From positions 5,332,001 through 5,396,000 of the forward strand of contig JAPVLO010000056.1 of assembly GCA_027257055.1 (NCBI GenBank): 64,000 nt of DNA, written 5' to 3'. Every line of letters starts with the position of its first letter. Positions within the stretch are counted from its first letter, which is position 1. This DNA comes from Cephalopachus bancanus. Taxonomy: Eukaryota; Chordata; Mammalia; Primates; Tarsiidae. Under the pieces are notes generated by a model. It made no database searches, was not told where the DNA came from, and saw only the letters and a program-made list of their open reading frames with translations. Positions 46,843-59,433 of the stretch are shown here, piece after piece. Position numbers and translations under genes: made by a program.

Positions 46843-47448
46843 GAATAAATTTTGTCTAAAGACATTTAATTGCTAACATTCTGGGGGTCTGTGCTTCATA
46901 TGACTGGCCAATAATACAAAGTGTCAGAGAGCAGGGCACGGTTCATCAAGTCCAGTGCTTTTTACTACTATAGTATTTCCTATTCACTCCCTCTTCTGTG
47001 CCAGACTGTGGGATGATGGCTCAAGGGATGTGGAAGCTTGATCTCTGCACTACAAGTTCCCTAGGCTACACTAAACCCTCCCTTCTCAAGCCTCAGACAC
47101 TGGACTCAGAAACATGGGGTACAATTGTAGTTCTCTCACTTGGTAGCCTGGTGACCCCGACCTTGGGTCTTTCTAACCAATCTGGGGAATGCACTTTTGG
47201 GAGGTAAGATTGAAAGAAGAAACAGAAATATCATTTTGCCACTGAACAGGAAAGGAAGAAGGCATGTTCTTGCTCCTCTGAGGTTTACTTTAGATATTCA
47301 AATCGATATTTGAACCATACGATATTAAAGGTCTCTTTTAGGGCTGCTATTCTATGAAACCACAAGTTTAGGCAAGCCTGAAATCTGTTATTAAATTTTG
47401 ATCTGGTGGTTAGGGGCCTCACTCAGTCCAAAGGAAGGACTCCAAAGC

Positions 47449-47650
47449 AAAATTTTCAACCCCAGCACTATTGACATTTTGGGTTGGAGGACTCCGTGTT
47501 GTGGGGGCCGTACTGTGTTTTGCAGGATGTTTTGAAGCATCCCTGGCCTCTACTCACTAGATACCAGTGACACAAGCTCTTTGAATTGTGACAAACAGCC
47601 AAGATACACCTCTGATGATGGGAAGGCACACTGTGGCTTGACCAGGAGGA
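47449..47650 (+). mobile_element. MER5-type hAT-Charlie MITE fragment
   Basis: Contains cactattgacattttgggt, tgttgtgggggccgt and gcatccctggcctctactca, the well-known core of mammalian MER5-group elements. An old, pre-primate insertion. Confidence 0.65.
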
Positions 47651-47689
47651 CGGATGCCTTGGTTTGATGATGACAATGAGGATGGGGAT

Positions 47690-47940
47690 AATAATGGTGG
47701 TAAATAACATTTTTTCCACTGAATACTATGCCCTAAGCCTTATTGTAAGCATTCAAATATATTCTCATTTCATCTTCATAACCACCCTATCAATTTGACA
47801 CCGCTGACCCCGTTGTATAGACGAGGAAAGTGACAGTAATATGATCAGTAATATGACACAAAACTCACAGCAGTGAACTGAGATGACACTCCCAGGCATT
47901 CTGGTGTCAATACTCACACCATTTGCTTTCTTCAAGGTGG
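47690..47940 (-). mobile_element. MIR, antisense
   Basis: tttcatcttcataaccaccc and gacgaggaaagtgacagtaa in reversed MIR order. Confidence 0.65.
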
Positions 47941-48284
47941 TCTAGACAGCAAGATTCAATGGGTGTGTCACAGGCTGTCATTGGGCCATGGACTATTTGC
48001 TCATTCTGCGATGAAGTAAGTCAATCACATCACTACGCATATTATTTAGTTCAGCTAGCTTTTGTTGTTGTCGTTGTCAGACTTTCTCGATGAAGGAAGC
48101 TTTGCACAGATTTATACTCTGACACAGGCTCCTTATCTTGTTGCAGGCCGGCACGGAAATAAAAAAATGTTATCTAATATTTGCATAGAATGCGATCATT
48201 GGCAATGTACTTTCTTCTGAATTCTTCCATGCTCCTTGCAGGTATGCTTTTCCAACCTTGTGAGATTTACAGAAGAGGAAACAT

Positions 48285-48420
48285 AATGTAAGCTATCATT
48301 TTCCCATCGGGAAACTCACGACTCAGACAGTTAAGTGATTTGTCCTTGCCATTAAGACAATAAGTTGAAGAATCCTAGAACATGAGTTCAAATTCCCTAA
48401 TTCACGGCCCACTGCTCTTC
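48285..48420 (-). mobile_element. MIR fragment, antisense
   Basis: catcgggaaactcacgactc, gttaagtgatttgtccttgc, then tcacggcccactgctcttcc. Confidence 0.55.
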
Positions 48421-48609
48421 CTCAGATAGGACTCGATGTATATTCTGATCATCAAGAAGTGGCTCTCTTTCTCTGTCTAGCTCTGCATCATCATAAGGAC
48501 CTGCAAATGGATTACCCTTATTTAATGGAATCATCTATTATAATACTACATGGTTATTGAAAGAAACAAAAGTCACAATCCTTTGGCCAATGTCCTTTCC
48601 TTTCAAGTG

Positions 48610-48830
48610 CTCTTTTGAATCTCTGGTGCTGTGGAAAGAGCTGGATTTTGGAATCAGTCTTAGCTCCCCTATGTACAAATTATGTGACCTCAGGCAAGTT
48701 TTCATGCCCCTCTGATCCTTACTTCTCTCTTCTGTCAGAGGGACATAGTCACATATACCTGTTGGGAGGTGGCAATTGTGAAATGATGTATGTGTGGTGC
48801 ATAGTGCCTAGAAGGACTCAGGTTCAAGTC
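48610..48830 (+). mobile_element. MIR, sense
   Basis: gctgtggaaagagctggatt, attatgtgacctcaggcaag and tgtgaaatgatgtatgtgtg, nearly full length. Confidence 0.75.
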
Positions 48831-49449
48831 AGTATGACTCTTCTCTTCTTCCTTCTAGCAATCATGTACTTTTTAATCCACTTCCAGATCTTTAAAACCA
48901 TCTCATAACGTAGTAACTAATCACAGTGGAAACTAATCTTTATCATGAATGCACAATTCATCTGGGAGAAAGGCATTCCTTCTTAAATCAGGACTAATCA
49001 ACATGACCCAGCTCCGTCCTGCCATGAGCTCATAGGAACAGATGGAAAATGGGCTGGGCAGATGGAAAAACTCCATTTTCCAACAGGAATTATTTATTTG
49101 TGAAGTTGGAACCACTTGGAATGAATATTTTGAATTAGGAGGATGAAATATTGTAAGATTCACAACAGGGCCATGAAATTAACTAATGCACTGTGACTAC
49201 CAGCATCATTGTGAGGCAGGGAGAAGGAATAATAATGGGGCTTTTAAAAAATGGTCCAAACACATAAATTATTTACTGGTGTGTGTCAATGACTCCCTTG
49301 ATGCTGTTCTGCTGATAGCTGTATCCCTCGTGCCCTTCCTAAGAAAGGCCACTCTTGTCGCAAGTTCCTTTGTCTTTATGATCAGATTATTAGTGAACAT
49401 GGACCTTGTAAAATCCATAGCTACCATCATGAGACCTGTTTAGTGTTAG

Positions 49450-49640
49450 ATGCCGTGTGTGATGCTTTCCATATCTTATATCCAATCCTTATGATGTCCC
49501 TGTGAAGTAGGTACTTTAAGACCTGCTTTACAGATAAAGAAACTGAAGTTCAATGATACTAAGTGATTTACCAAAGTCACACAAATAGTATGTACAGATT
49601 TTCCTGCCTTTATTTTTGAGTCTCTGACCTGTTTCCCCAA
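49450..49640 (-). mobile_element. MIR, antisense
   Basis: cagataaagaaactgaagtt and accaaagtcacacaaatagt. Confidence 0.7.
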
Positions 49641-49659
49641 ATGGGCCCTGAGTAAACAA

Positions 49660-50185
49660 AACATTCATCTGATCACATCAGACTCCTTTGTCCTCCATAC
49701 AGAGTCTTAGAAGGGCATCAAGGGTCTTCCAAATTGGATCCTACTTTCTCCGGTGTGTATGTAACCATAGTTTACAGTTCTTAGAGCAGAGGGCAAATGT
49801 ATGTCTCAGGGCTATTGCTAATCTTGCTGGTCCTACCTAGAAAATCTATCCCTGTCACCCAAATACCCTACCTACTCTCCCCCCACTACCACCGGCCAAT
49901 TGCTTCTCCTTTCCCAGGACTTGGCTCAGTCCTAAATATTCCAGGAAACCTTCTCTGACAACAGCCACCTTCCTGTTACTGGGCTGAGCCATGTGCCTGC
50001 TGTTGTAGCCAAGTACTCCTGGTTTTTCTCACAAGTAGCACTTGTGCACTGTTTTGCTCAACAGCTTTCGTGTCTCCCTTCACTAAAAGACTGTGAACTT
50101 TGGCTTAGTCATCTCGGTATGCTTGGCATTCAGCGGTGAGGTGTTTGTGTTTGTTGAACTAATGAGTGAATAAATGAACGGATGA
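49660..50185 (+). mobile_element. L2 LINE 3' region, sense
   Basis: tcagactcctttgtcctcca, caggaaaccttctctgacaa, aagactgtgaactttggctt and ttgttgaactaatgagtgaa at the end. Confidence 0.7.
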
Positions 50186-50297
50186 ACAGATAAGAATGAC
50201 AAATGTTTTCTTCTAAAGCATCCATGTGGTGTGTCTGCAATATTTATGGTGGCCTCAGATGGATGCACAGCTAAGGTATCTATTTAAGAATAAGTCA

Positions 50298-50582
50298 GCC
50301 GGGCTCGGTGGCTCAGCCTGTAATCCTGCGCCTTTGGGAGGCTGAGGTGAGTGGATTGCCTGAGCCCGTGGGTTCGAGTCCCGCCTGGGCAGCGAGACCT
50401 CATCTCTACAATAAATCAAAAAATCAGTCGGGTGTGGTAGCACGCGCCTGTAATTCCGGCTACTCAGAAGGCCGAGGCGGAAGGATCGCCGGAGCCAGCA
50501 GGTCGAGCTGCGGTGGCCGGGAGTGGCCACTGCACTCCAGTCTGGGTGACAGAGTGAGACTCCAACTTAAAAAAAAAAAAAA
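50298..50582 (+). mobile_element. Alu, first of a tandem pair
   Basis: Preceded by aagaataagt (50286-50295), followed by A-tail and aagaataagt (50583-50592). Young lineage-specific type. Confidence 0.92.
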
Positions 50583-50594
50583 AAGAATAAGTTA

Positions 50595-50877
50595 GCCGGG
50601 CTCGGTGGCTCAGCCTGTAATCCCGCGCCTTTGGGAGGCTGAGGTGAGTGGATTGCCTGAGCCCGCGGGTTCAAGATCCACCAGGGCAGCGAGACTTCAT
50701 CTCTACAGTAAATAAAAAAATCAGCTGGGCGTGGTAGCGCATGGCTGTAATTCTGGCTACTCAGAAGGCTGAGGCGGAAGGATCACCGGAGCCCAGCAGG
50801 TTAGGCTGTGGTGGCTGGGAGCGGCCACTGCACTTCAGTCCGGGCGACAGAGTGAGACTCCAACTCAAAAAAAAAAA
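50595..50877 (+). mobile_element. Alu, second of a tandem pair
   Basis: Same strand; starts at the second aagaataagt and ends at a third (50878-50887). Differs from its neighbour at many sites (gttcaagatccaccagggca), so this is not a very recent duplication. Confidence 0.92.
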
Positions 50878-51319
50878 AAGAATAAGTCACTAATGCCTCA
50901 TCAGGAGCACAGAGATAGGGCTGAGGGAATCCATGGTGTTGTCTGAGTGGTATTCTCAGAATGAGAGAGACTGAGCCAGGAGAGAGGTAGATGGGAGTGG
51001 ACATATATTTTCTGACTCTGTAAGTACCAGAGAGAGAAGCTACTAACAGACAAATTTCAGATGAGGATCAGTATTGGAAGGAATTCCAAGTTAGTTAGTG
51101 CTATTTGGGTAAGAACGTTACTAAGGAAGTTTAGACACATCTTTGAAAATCCATTCAAACTATTCACTGAAGCCTGATACATAGTAGGTGCTCAGTAAAT
51201 ACTCATTGAATAAAAAAGAAATATATGGGGTCAAGCTTCTGTTTTTCCTCCTTAGACACCAAGAGGCTCAAGGTAGCTAGAAGCTCCATTACTGGTTCCT
51301 TCAGGCAGCCCAGGGTGGG

Positions 51320-51440
51320 GTCATCATAGCCCTTGGAGCTGGGAAGATCTGGGCTTAGGCCATGGTTATACCACTCTTTTGCTGAGCCTCACTTTTTCTT
51401 TCATAAAGTGAGGGTAATTCCCACCTCTCAAAGGTGAGAT
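51320..51440 (+). mobile_element. MIR fragment, sense
   Basis: gggaagatctgggcttaggc and ctttcataaagtgagggtaa follow the MIR core. Confidence 0.5.
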
Positions 51441-51642
51441 CACAGAACCAGACCCACAGCTTGTGGTCAATATTGAGGGTTCCATTCCCCTAGCCTTGGG
51501 TTCCGTGAACCGTGGCACGAGGCACTGGGAAACAAATCCCAAGCTGCGTGGCATGTGGGGACAAAGTTTCTTACACCCTACCAGCCTGGCTCTTGGAATG
51601 TGGCAAACCTGCTGCTGGAGGCTGGATAATAAGACTGGATGT

Positions 51643-51937
51643 GAGGCCGGGCTTGGTGGCTCAGTCTGCAATCCCAGCATTTTGGGAGGCCAAGGCAAGT
51701 GGATTGCCTGAACCCACAGGTTCAAGACCCGCCCGGGCACCTTGGCAAGACCTCATCTCTACAGTAAATCAAAAATTAGCCAGGCATGGTAGTGCACACC
51801 TGTAGTTCCGGCTACTTGGAAGGCTGAGAAGGAATGATCGCCGGAGTCCAGCAGATTGAGGCTGTGGTGGCCGGGAGCATGACACTGCATTCCAGTCTGG
51901 GTGACAGTGAGACTCCAACTCAAAAAAAAAAAAAAGA
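51643..51937 (+). mobile_element. Alu, full dimer
   Basis: ggccgggcttggtggctcag to aactcaaaaaaaaaaaa. Flanks share atgtga. Confidence 0.9.
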
Positions 51938-52029
51938 AATGATGTGACAAGACTGGCAGGTCTAGTAAGGAATGGCCACCAAGAGCTGTGCAGAAGGAAA
52001 GCAGGTTCTTTTCTCTCCCTTTCCTTCTT

Positions 52030-52115
52030 TATGCACTTTTAGCAAATAACTTCTCTGAGTCTCAGCGTCCTCATCTACAAATGGTCATTATCCTTCTTGC
52101 ATCCCCCCCCAGCTG
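52030..52115 (+). mobile_element. MIR fragment, sense
   Basis: aataacttctctgagtctca and tcctcatctacaaatggtca. Confidence 0.6.
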
Positions 52116-53843
52116 TTCTTGTGTGTTCTGAAGATAGAGGGCACACTTGGAAATATGTCCTAGAGAATGCATAGGCCATCATAGTTGTCCTGCTCAGAAA
52201 TCAATCTCTCCAGGAGGCAGGAGGAATAATGCGCCCCAAATGCTCCTTTCAGAGGCAGAACTTAGATTGGGTCTCAGGTTCTGGAAATGCTCACAGTGCA
52301 GTGGACTTTGTTCTAGGTCTGGCTGAGAAATTACAGAGATCTGGGTCGATGGGGCTCACTGAACCTAAAGTCATGTGGGGAAGACACTGATGTGATTACA
52401 AGTGTGATGACAAGTATAACAGAGCAGATAAAATTAAAGTAGCCTAGGGGGTGAGGGTACCTTCTCTTCCCCTTTTTGCCATTGGGTTAATCAGGCCAAG
52501 ACCTGGCAACTTCTCAGGTCCTTCATAACCATTTGTAGTATCTAATACTTGAAAGGGACTACTGATCTTTCCTATCTTGGGCAAATTTTCATTTCTCTTG
52601 AATCCTTCCAAGGACAGGAAGCTACCAACCTTATAAAGCAGTTTTCTTTATTGCTCATTGGTTCTGATTGTTAGTTTGTCTTTCTCAGGTTGAACCAAAA
52701 TCCATCTCTCTAACTTCCTCCCCCTACTCTTGGTCCCCCAAAGAGCAGCATACCTTTCTTAGCTGCCTCTCTGTTCCCACATTCTCTTTTCCACATGCTG
52801 AATATAAGAAGCAGTTAGTACCATGGCAGAGGAAGAAGCAAGAGGTGTGGCTAGGCAAGGCCAGCCCTGGTGGGAGTCGTTGATATGACTTAATTGAGAT
52901 GAGCTGTTTTCTTCACAAGTGTGCACATTACGGCATTAAAAATGGAAGATATAGGTCAGGGTTTGGAATATGGGAAGGGACATTTGATTTAGATCTTGCA
53001 GAATAAAATGGAATTCAATGGCTAAAAGTGAGAGAAAGGGGTATTTACTGAGAGAAGAGAAAATTCCATGAGAAAAGGCAAAAAATCGTGAACATGCATG
53101 TCTTTAGGAAGCAATGAGTCGTCCATGTGGCAGAAATAAAGATGAGGAAACAGTAGCAAACAAGACAGGAGATGTGGCAGTGATGAGACAAAGGAATGCA
53201 TTGAGATGTTTATTTCTAGTGAGATCCTAGTCAAGCTACAGTTGGCCTTATTTGGTGGGTTTTGGCAGTCATGCAGTTGGTACACAGTTTTGTGACATTT
53301 AAAAAATATATTCAACGATCTTATTTGATATCCCCTGTAAGCGAAGCACTATTTCAAGGCCCTGACATTATGGTAGCCCAGAACCTAGAACATAGCACAT
53401 GCTTTATATAGCCTTGCTGATCAGTTAAGTGTGGTGGGTTGCTTAGATCCAAGGTGTCGGGACAGAATTTCCTGTAGTGTCTTGCAGAGAGCACTAGACC
53501 TGAGGGATGCTAAGATGTTATTTGAAAATAAAATAAAAAGTACTTTGGTCAAATCAATTGGATTAAGTGAGAGTAAGAGGATTATTTGTTTTAGTTGAGT
53601 TATGCCTTGGGCATTAAGAATTACCAAGGGGGAAGGGAAGTAACCTATGGCGTTTCCCAAACTCACTTGAACATGGAACAGCTGTCTGGAAGAGCTTCAT
53701 TTTGTCTTAGTGTTCCAGGGAACACACTCTGAGAAACACCTATCTGTATCTGAAAGTAAGGAAAGCAGCAGATGATTTTTATCATTGAAAGCATGGTGGA
53801 AAGACAAAGAGTTGTTAGAGAAGACCCAAATGCATCTTGTTTT
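52116..53843. other. Unique sequence, no feature seen
   Basis: 1.7 kb without recognised exon or transposon. The stretch 50888-51320 is similar. Confidence 0.45.
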
Positions 53844-54033
53844 TCTTATTTTAAAGACATAGGGTACAATTCGGGATTAGGCATTCAAGTGTTCACTGGT
53901 CAGGTAAAGTTTGGGCCTCCCTTTGGTCTCCACTTCATCTGGTTTGAGATCAGGTACCCTTATCGAAATTATGTGCCACCTCCCGCCCCCACCGGCAGTT
54001 TCTGGCGACAGCCAATCCCTTTCTTATCCAAAT
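53844..54033 (-). mobile_element. L1 3' end, antisense, lineage-specific 3' UTR (copy 4)
   Basis: Contains acatagggtacaattcggga and gccaatccctttcttatcc, with an extra internal stretch near 53900-53950. More diverged than the others. Confidence 0.6.
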
Positions 54034-54189
54034 TCTTAAAATATGTGGTCCAAAGGGAATGTGTGTCACTTCAGTTCACATTCCTCTGTTGGGAACTAGT
54101 CAAAAAGCCATGCCTGCCTGCAAGTCCCTGCTGGACAGTTACTTTCCACCTTCCACTATCAGTTATGAACACAAATTTTGGTAGACAGC

Positions 54190-54378
54190 TAGCTAATGCC
54201 ACCACTGCTCTGACAGGAGGCAGAGCTCAGGCAGTAATATGAGTGATGGGGAATAATTGTAGGTACAGATGAAGCTTTGATCACTCACCTGCTGCTCACC
54301 TCCTGTTGTACAGCCTGGTTCCTAACAGGCCATGGACCAGTACCAAGTCCATGGCCAGGGGGTTAGGAACCCCTGCTT
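54190..54378 (-). mobile_element. hAT-Charlie-type element, copy 3 (partial)
   Basis: Ends with gggggttaggaacccctg, the complement of the CAGGGGTTCC terminal repeat, and shares gacaggaggcagagctcagg and the tgatgggga...cagatgaagct block with the 12757 copy. Its other end is missing, so it is truncated. Confidence 0.6.
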
Positions 54379-55160
54379 TAAAACTACTATTTGGAGTGAC
54401 ATGTCATCTCCATCTGACTTTATTGACAAACATAAGCAATTGGGTTCAAAAGGGTGGAGTGAATTCTTTCACTGAGAGGAAAGTTACAAGTCACAGGCCA
54501 AACCTGGCATCAATGAGGTGAGAAAATATCAACCTCTAGGAAGAGAAAACATATTTTAAATAATAGTTATTTGGAAAAATAATTCAAAAGACCATACAGT
54601 GGACTCAGAATGCCCATTAGGTAGGTTAGGGCACAGGAAGTTCCTAAGGAAAGGCCCACCAATTTCAGGCAAGAGTCACTTCTTCACACATCAAGAAATG
54701 AAAGATTTTTATTTCTAGTCTGTGAATGTTCCAGGTCAAGTCCCACTTTCCTCGACCTGCTCTTAGTACTCTTCGAGTCTTGTGTTCAATGCTCTGTGGA
54801 GGAGAGCACCCGTGATGAGGGAAGGATCCCAATTCTGGCTTATAGAGGGGAGGGGAGATTATATCCAACTTAGTGTGTTTGTGTGTGTTTGGGGAAAGAA
54901 CAGCGGATCATGAAAAGCTATCAGATGGAAAAGAGATTATATGTGGCTTGCATATGTTCTTCCCTTTCCTGGAAAGGGTATCTCCTTTCACTCACTCAGA
55001 AAAAGCCATTTCAATATTCCAGGCTGAGCTCAAGTGTATTTCCTCCCAGCAAACTCCCACTGATTCATTCAAGTGGAGACATTTATTTCTTCTGTTGTGT
55101 ATTTATTATTCACAGGGTAAATCTAAGACAGTGTTTATCACATCCAATTATTTAACTACT
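54379..55160. other. Unique sequence, no feature seen
   Basis: A 120-codon frame at 54873-55235 runs into the LTR and lacks coding character. Confidence 0.45.
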
Positions 55161-55635
55161 TGCTGCCATGGGTTGAATTGTGTCCCTGCAGGGCATGAAA
55201 GTTCTTCTGTTGGTGTCCTAATGCTTAGTACCTGAGAATGTGATCTTATGTGGAACTAGTCTTTACAGAAGTGATCAGGTTAAAATGAGGTCATTCTGGG
55301 GGACCCTAATTCAATGACTGGCATCCTTATAAAAAGGGGACGTTTGAACCCAGAGACAGACACATACTCAAGGAGAAAGTCAGGTGAAGATGAAGGCAGA
55401 GATCAAGGTCACGCATCTATAACCAAGGAACACCAAAGATTGCCAGCAAATCACATGAAGCTGGAGAAGAGGGATGGAACAGAGTCTGCCTTGTGGCCTT
55501 CAGAAGGAACCAACCCCACAATACCTTACCTTGATTATGGACTTCCGGTCTTCAAAATTGTGAGGCGATAAGTTTTGTTGTTTAGGCCATCCAGTTTGTA
55601 GTACTTGTTTACAGCAGCCCTAGCAAACTAACATA
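55161..55635 (+). mobile_element. MLT1-like LTR (ERVL-MaLR), nearly full length
   Basis: tgggttgaattgtgtccctg, gtgatcttatgtggaactag, catccttataaaaaggggac, ggaacaccaaagattgccag and acagcagccctagcaaacta appear in the expected MaLR order over 475 bp. Confidence 0.7.
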
Positions 55636-55957
55636 CTTGCTTACACATCTTTTCTGCCAACCTCATCCCCCTAATTCCCTCCGCAACTTGTGTCAGTTCT
55701 GGAGGAGGGAAACAAGGTTTTCTCTTCTTCTTTCTTCCTTTTCTTAAAATTTTCCTTGATGTTTAGAAGGGCCAGGCACAGGGTTAGTGCAATCGTTACA
55801 ATTATTGACCCAGTGTTACATTCTCTTTGGCCATAAAGAAGAGTAGAAAAGGAATTAAAATAGAGGGACTGATTTTAGAAGAACATGTTGGAGCTCTCTG
55901 GAGAGGAAAAATGGTAAGCAGTGAGTCCCTGTTTTTAAAGATTAAAAAATAATAATA

Positions 55958-56924
55958 GTAAAAGAGTAAACAGAAAAGCTACTAAACGGGAGAAAATATT
56001 TGCAAATTACATCTCAGATGAAGGACTAATATCCAGAACCTACAAGGAATTCAAACAACTCAGCAAACACAAAAAAGCCAAATAACTCCATCAACAGTGG
56101 GCAAAGGACATGTATAGGCACCTCTCAAAAGAAGACACACAAGTGGCCAACAAATATATGAACAAATAGTCATCGCTAATCGTCAAAGAAATGCAACTTA
56201 AAACCACAATGTGATATCACCTCACACCAGTCAGAAGAGCTATCATTAGTGAAAGAACAGCTAATGATAGTTGTTCTCTGGCACGGTTGCAGAGAAAAGG
56301 GAACGCTCGTTCACTGTGAGTGGGAATGTAAATTAGTTCAACTGCTATGGAAAAACAGTATGGAGATTTCTTGAAGAACTAAAAATTGAATTACCATTTG
56401 ACCCAGCAATCCCACTACTAGGGATCTATCCAAAGAAATAGAAATCAACATATAAAAATGATACCCGTACTCATACGTTCATTGCAGCGCTGTTCACAAT
56501 AGCAAAATCATGGAACCAACCAAAGCGCCCGCTAACAATTGCCTGGATAAAGAAAATGTGGTATATATACACCATGGGATAATATGCAGCCATAAGAAAA
56601 GAATGAAATCATGTCCTTTGCAGCAACATGAATGGAGCTGGAGATCACCATCCTGAGTGAACTAGACTCAGAAACAGAAAACTAAACACCGCAGTTCTCT
56701 CTCATATGCGGGAGCTAAATGGTCACATAGATGGAAATAATAGACACTGGGGACACCGATTAGAAGTGGGCAGGTGGAGAGGGGGGTTAGGGTTCAGAAA
56801 TTATCTACGGAGTACAATGTTCATTGTCTGAGGAAGGTGCCCCCTGTGATCCAATCCCCACCTCTACACAATATGTCTGTGTACCAAACATGCATGTGTA
56901 CCTGCTGAGTCTTAAAAAAAAAAG
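55958..56924 (+). mobile_element. L1 3' end, sense, nearly 1 kb
   Basis: gggagaaaatatttgcaaat, cagaaatgcaacttaaaacc-type sequence, tatatacaccatgggataat and the 3' UTR run to A10 near 56915. ORF2 remnants are frameshifted. Confidence 0.8.
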
Positions 56925-58339
56925 GAAAAATACAAAATGATAAAAGCAAAAAGATACTAAGTAGGGAGGCTGAAGGTAACTCTGCTTAGGGTGGGTTCTA
57001 TAAGAATGTTAAGAAATAGCTTTGCTGGTTGTAATCTTCCAGAGATTGGCCCGCTGGTCAATATTTTGGAATGTCGGTGAGAGATTCTGGCTGGGAGTCT
57101 TCCTCATGTAACCGGAGAGGATAGTGTGGGAGAGTGGAGCGTGTATTTTGAGCAAGGGCTTGGTTCAAAGCACCAGTTGCTCTTTACCAGATAAGTCTCA
57201 ATCAGCCTTTGTCAGAGCCCAATCTGCTTGTGAATTTGTCTGGAATCCATTCTCAGCAGCACCATCTGTTTGCGATTGTCTCGCCATCTGACCATTTACC
57301 CTTTGTCAACCTCCTTCTTCCGGGCACCTCTACCGCCAGTTGGAATGCACCCATTGTCCAACCTGAATAAACTGAGTCTGAGGAGAGACAGGGCAGGAGA
57401 GAGGGGAGGAGGAGGAAGACATTCCAACGTGCTAGCGTTCTTGGCCAAGATGTGTCTGGGGAGGGCCCACCCAGCCTTCACACAGAACCTGGAGAGAGAG
57501 CATGTGGCCCAACCAGAGCCATATTGTGCCCTAGGCAGTCTGATGGCTCCACAAATAATATTGATGCCTTTTGTTTGGAAACTCTTTGTGGAGGCTTCCC
57601 ATTTCCCAACGAACCACGCTTGCTGCTGGGCCTCACCCAAGCCACTTTGCCTTTTGCACAGTCCCGTGGCCAACTGTGCAGGCAGATGAGGGCCCCTGAA
57701 TGCTAATGAAGGGACCGGCTGGCATTCCTGAGGCACGCCCCGGCTCTGGGAACCCCGCCTTTGTTGCTAAGGAGCATTGGAACTGTAGCTGAAAGGCTCT
57801 TACAAGAGAGGGGAGGGAGGAGAGGAGAGAAGAAAGGCCAGCGTTTGTTTTCAGAGCTTCACAGTTCTCCAGCCAGCTCTGAAGCTGTCCAATTTCTGAT
57901 CCCAATTAGAATATCAAGCCCCCTGTTATTGTTTCTCTTAATGATCTTGGGAAATTCCTCCGAAGAGTCAGCGAGCACTTAGCAAACTCTTTGGACCGTG
58001 CCATCACTACGGTTGTGCTTCTGGTAGTGTGAATGTACCACGCCAAAGAGACGTGAAAACCCCCTTTATTCTAGTCCCCAGAAGGCAGTGAGGAAGCTGG
58101 AGAATGAGAAGAGGGCAGAAAGCTGCTGGGTGGGTAAAATGTTTATGTGGGGGCTTCATTTGGCAGACATTTGCCAGGTGCCTACTAGGCGGTGCATCTG
58201 GGCTCTGCATTGGATACAAAGACAGGAAGATCTTGGCCCCAGCTTGCAGTTACCATCAGACTTGCTGGGGAGACAGACCACACATACTAAAGAGAATCCT
58301 AGGGGCTATTTGCTCTAACTGTGACCTGCGCTGCATTGT
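56925..58339. other. Unique, transposon-free sequence
   Basis: Two overlapping opposite frames of about 140 codons at 57270-57736 have no recognisable domain or splice sites. 57840-58000 holds homeobox-type caattag cores. Function unknown. Confidence 0.4.
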
Positions 58340-58500
58340 TGAACTTGGAGTTATATACGACTGTGTTCTAACCCTAGTTCATTCACTCACTAACTGTAAG
58401 CCTTTAGGCAAGTACATATATTACCTTAAGCCTCAGTTTCTCATCTATACAATGGGCATAGTAATGGTGACCTCACTGGTTTACTGTGAGGAGTAAGTGC
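58340..58500 (+). mobile_element. MIR, sense
   Basis: aagcctcagtttctcatcta and tggtttactgtgaggagtaa. Confidence 0.7.
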
Positions 58501-58639
58501 AGGCAAGGGAATGATGAACAGGAATGTGGAAGGCATACACTCTGCCCTCCAGGCCCACACAGTCCGTGAGCCATCTGTGGGCTTGGAAGATGTCTGCACC
58601 TGGAAAAGGCATTCAACAGTTTGGCCCATTGGATGGGGT

Positions 58640-58860
58640 AAAATGAAATATGGTATAAGACTGAAATAAGCTAGATTCCCCTTATGGAGTGTGTCTATGT
58701 GCCAGGCATAGTGCTTGGCAATTTACACGCATTATTTCTTTTAATATGAATGATGCTTACAAGTAGGTAGTGAATTTTTCCGGGTCACACAGCTGCAATG
58801 GAGTCTTCCCAGCTGGTGACATTCTGCCTCTGTCATTCTGTGCTCTTTCCATCTTTAAAG
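58640..58860 (-). mobile_element. MIR, antisense
   Basis: tatgtgccaggcatagtgct, gtcacacagctgcaatggag and tgtcattctgtgctctttcc. Confidence 0.7.
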
Positions 58861-59365
58861 GGTGAAACTTTTGGAGAGCTGGGGCAGATCCAGTTAAAAC
58901 CATGTCTCCCTAGAGCATACTGAAGGTTAACCAGTTCACTGCCTGCAGACACCCATTGAGAGAGGTTCTGTTGGAGGAAGCTGGCAAAGACCACAGACAC
59001 CAGACTTTCCCTATCTAGTGTTTATTAGAAGTTCACAAGGACAGAGCCGTGGGGAGTGTATAAAATGCCACTGCTCTGAGAAAAAAGAGAGAAAAGTAAC
59101 AGATTTCTATAAGCAAGGCATGCAGTTCCAGCATAGAGATCATAGTGATATTTTGGGTTATAATGACTTCCTAGCATTTTCCTCTTTGTCTGTCCATGGC
59201 TTGCCTGGCAGCCAAGCCTCATTTACCCTCTGCTGTCACATTGTCACCTTGATATCTGAGCTTTCCTCTGTGTCTTTGGTCGAATTTTGTTCTCTTACTG
59301 TTCACTCAGAGAAAAACTAATGAGTATTTACTTTAGCAATGTGCAAGTCTTGCAAATGAACACAT

Positions 59366-59366
<1 letters not shown>

Positions 59367-59416
<50 letters not shown>
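59367..59416 (+). repeat. (CA)n microsatellite
   Basis: About 24 CA units left of an ERV LTR. Confidence 0.95.
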
Positions 59417-59417
<1 letters not shown>

Positions 59418-59433
59418 ACAAAGATTCTCTCCT

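Noticed and set aside
50286..50887. Direct repeats with regular spacing, CRISPR-like at first glance
   Set aside because: They are two Alu dimers with target duplications in a primate genome; no CRISPR array is present.
53772..54242. 156-codon frame
   Set aside because: Crosses an antisense L1 3' end and into a hAT fragment; a composite chance frame.
54873..55235. 120-codon frame
   Set aside because: It runs from unique sequence into an MLT1-like LTR without splice or start evidence.
57270..57736. Opposed 139- and 146-codon frames in unique DNA
   Set aside because: No recognisable domain, no good start or splice context, and equal length on both strands suggests chance.
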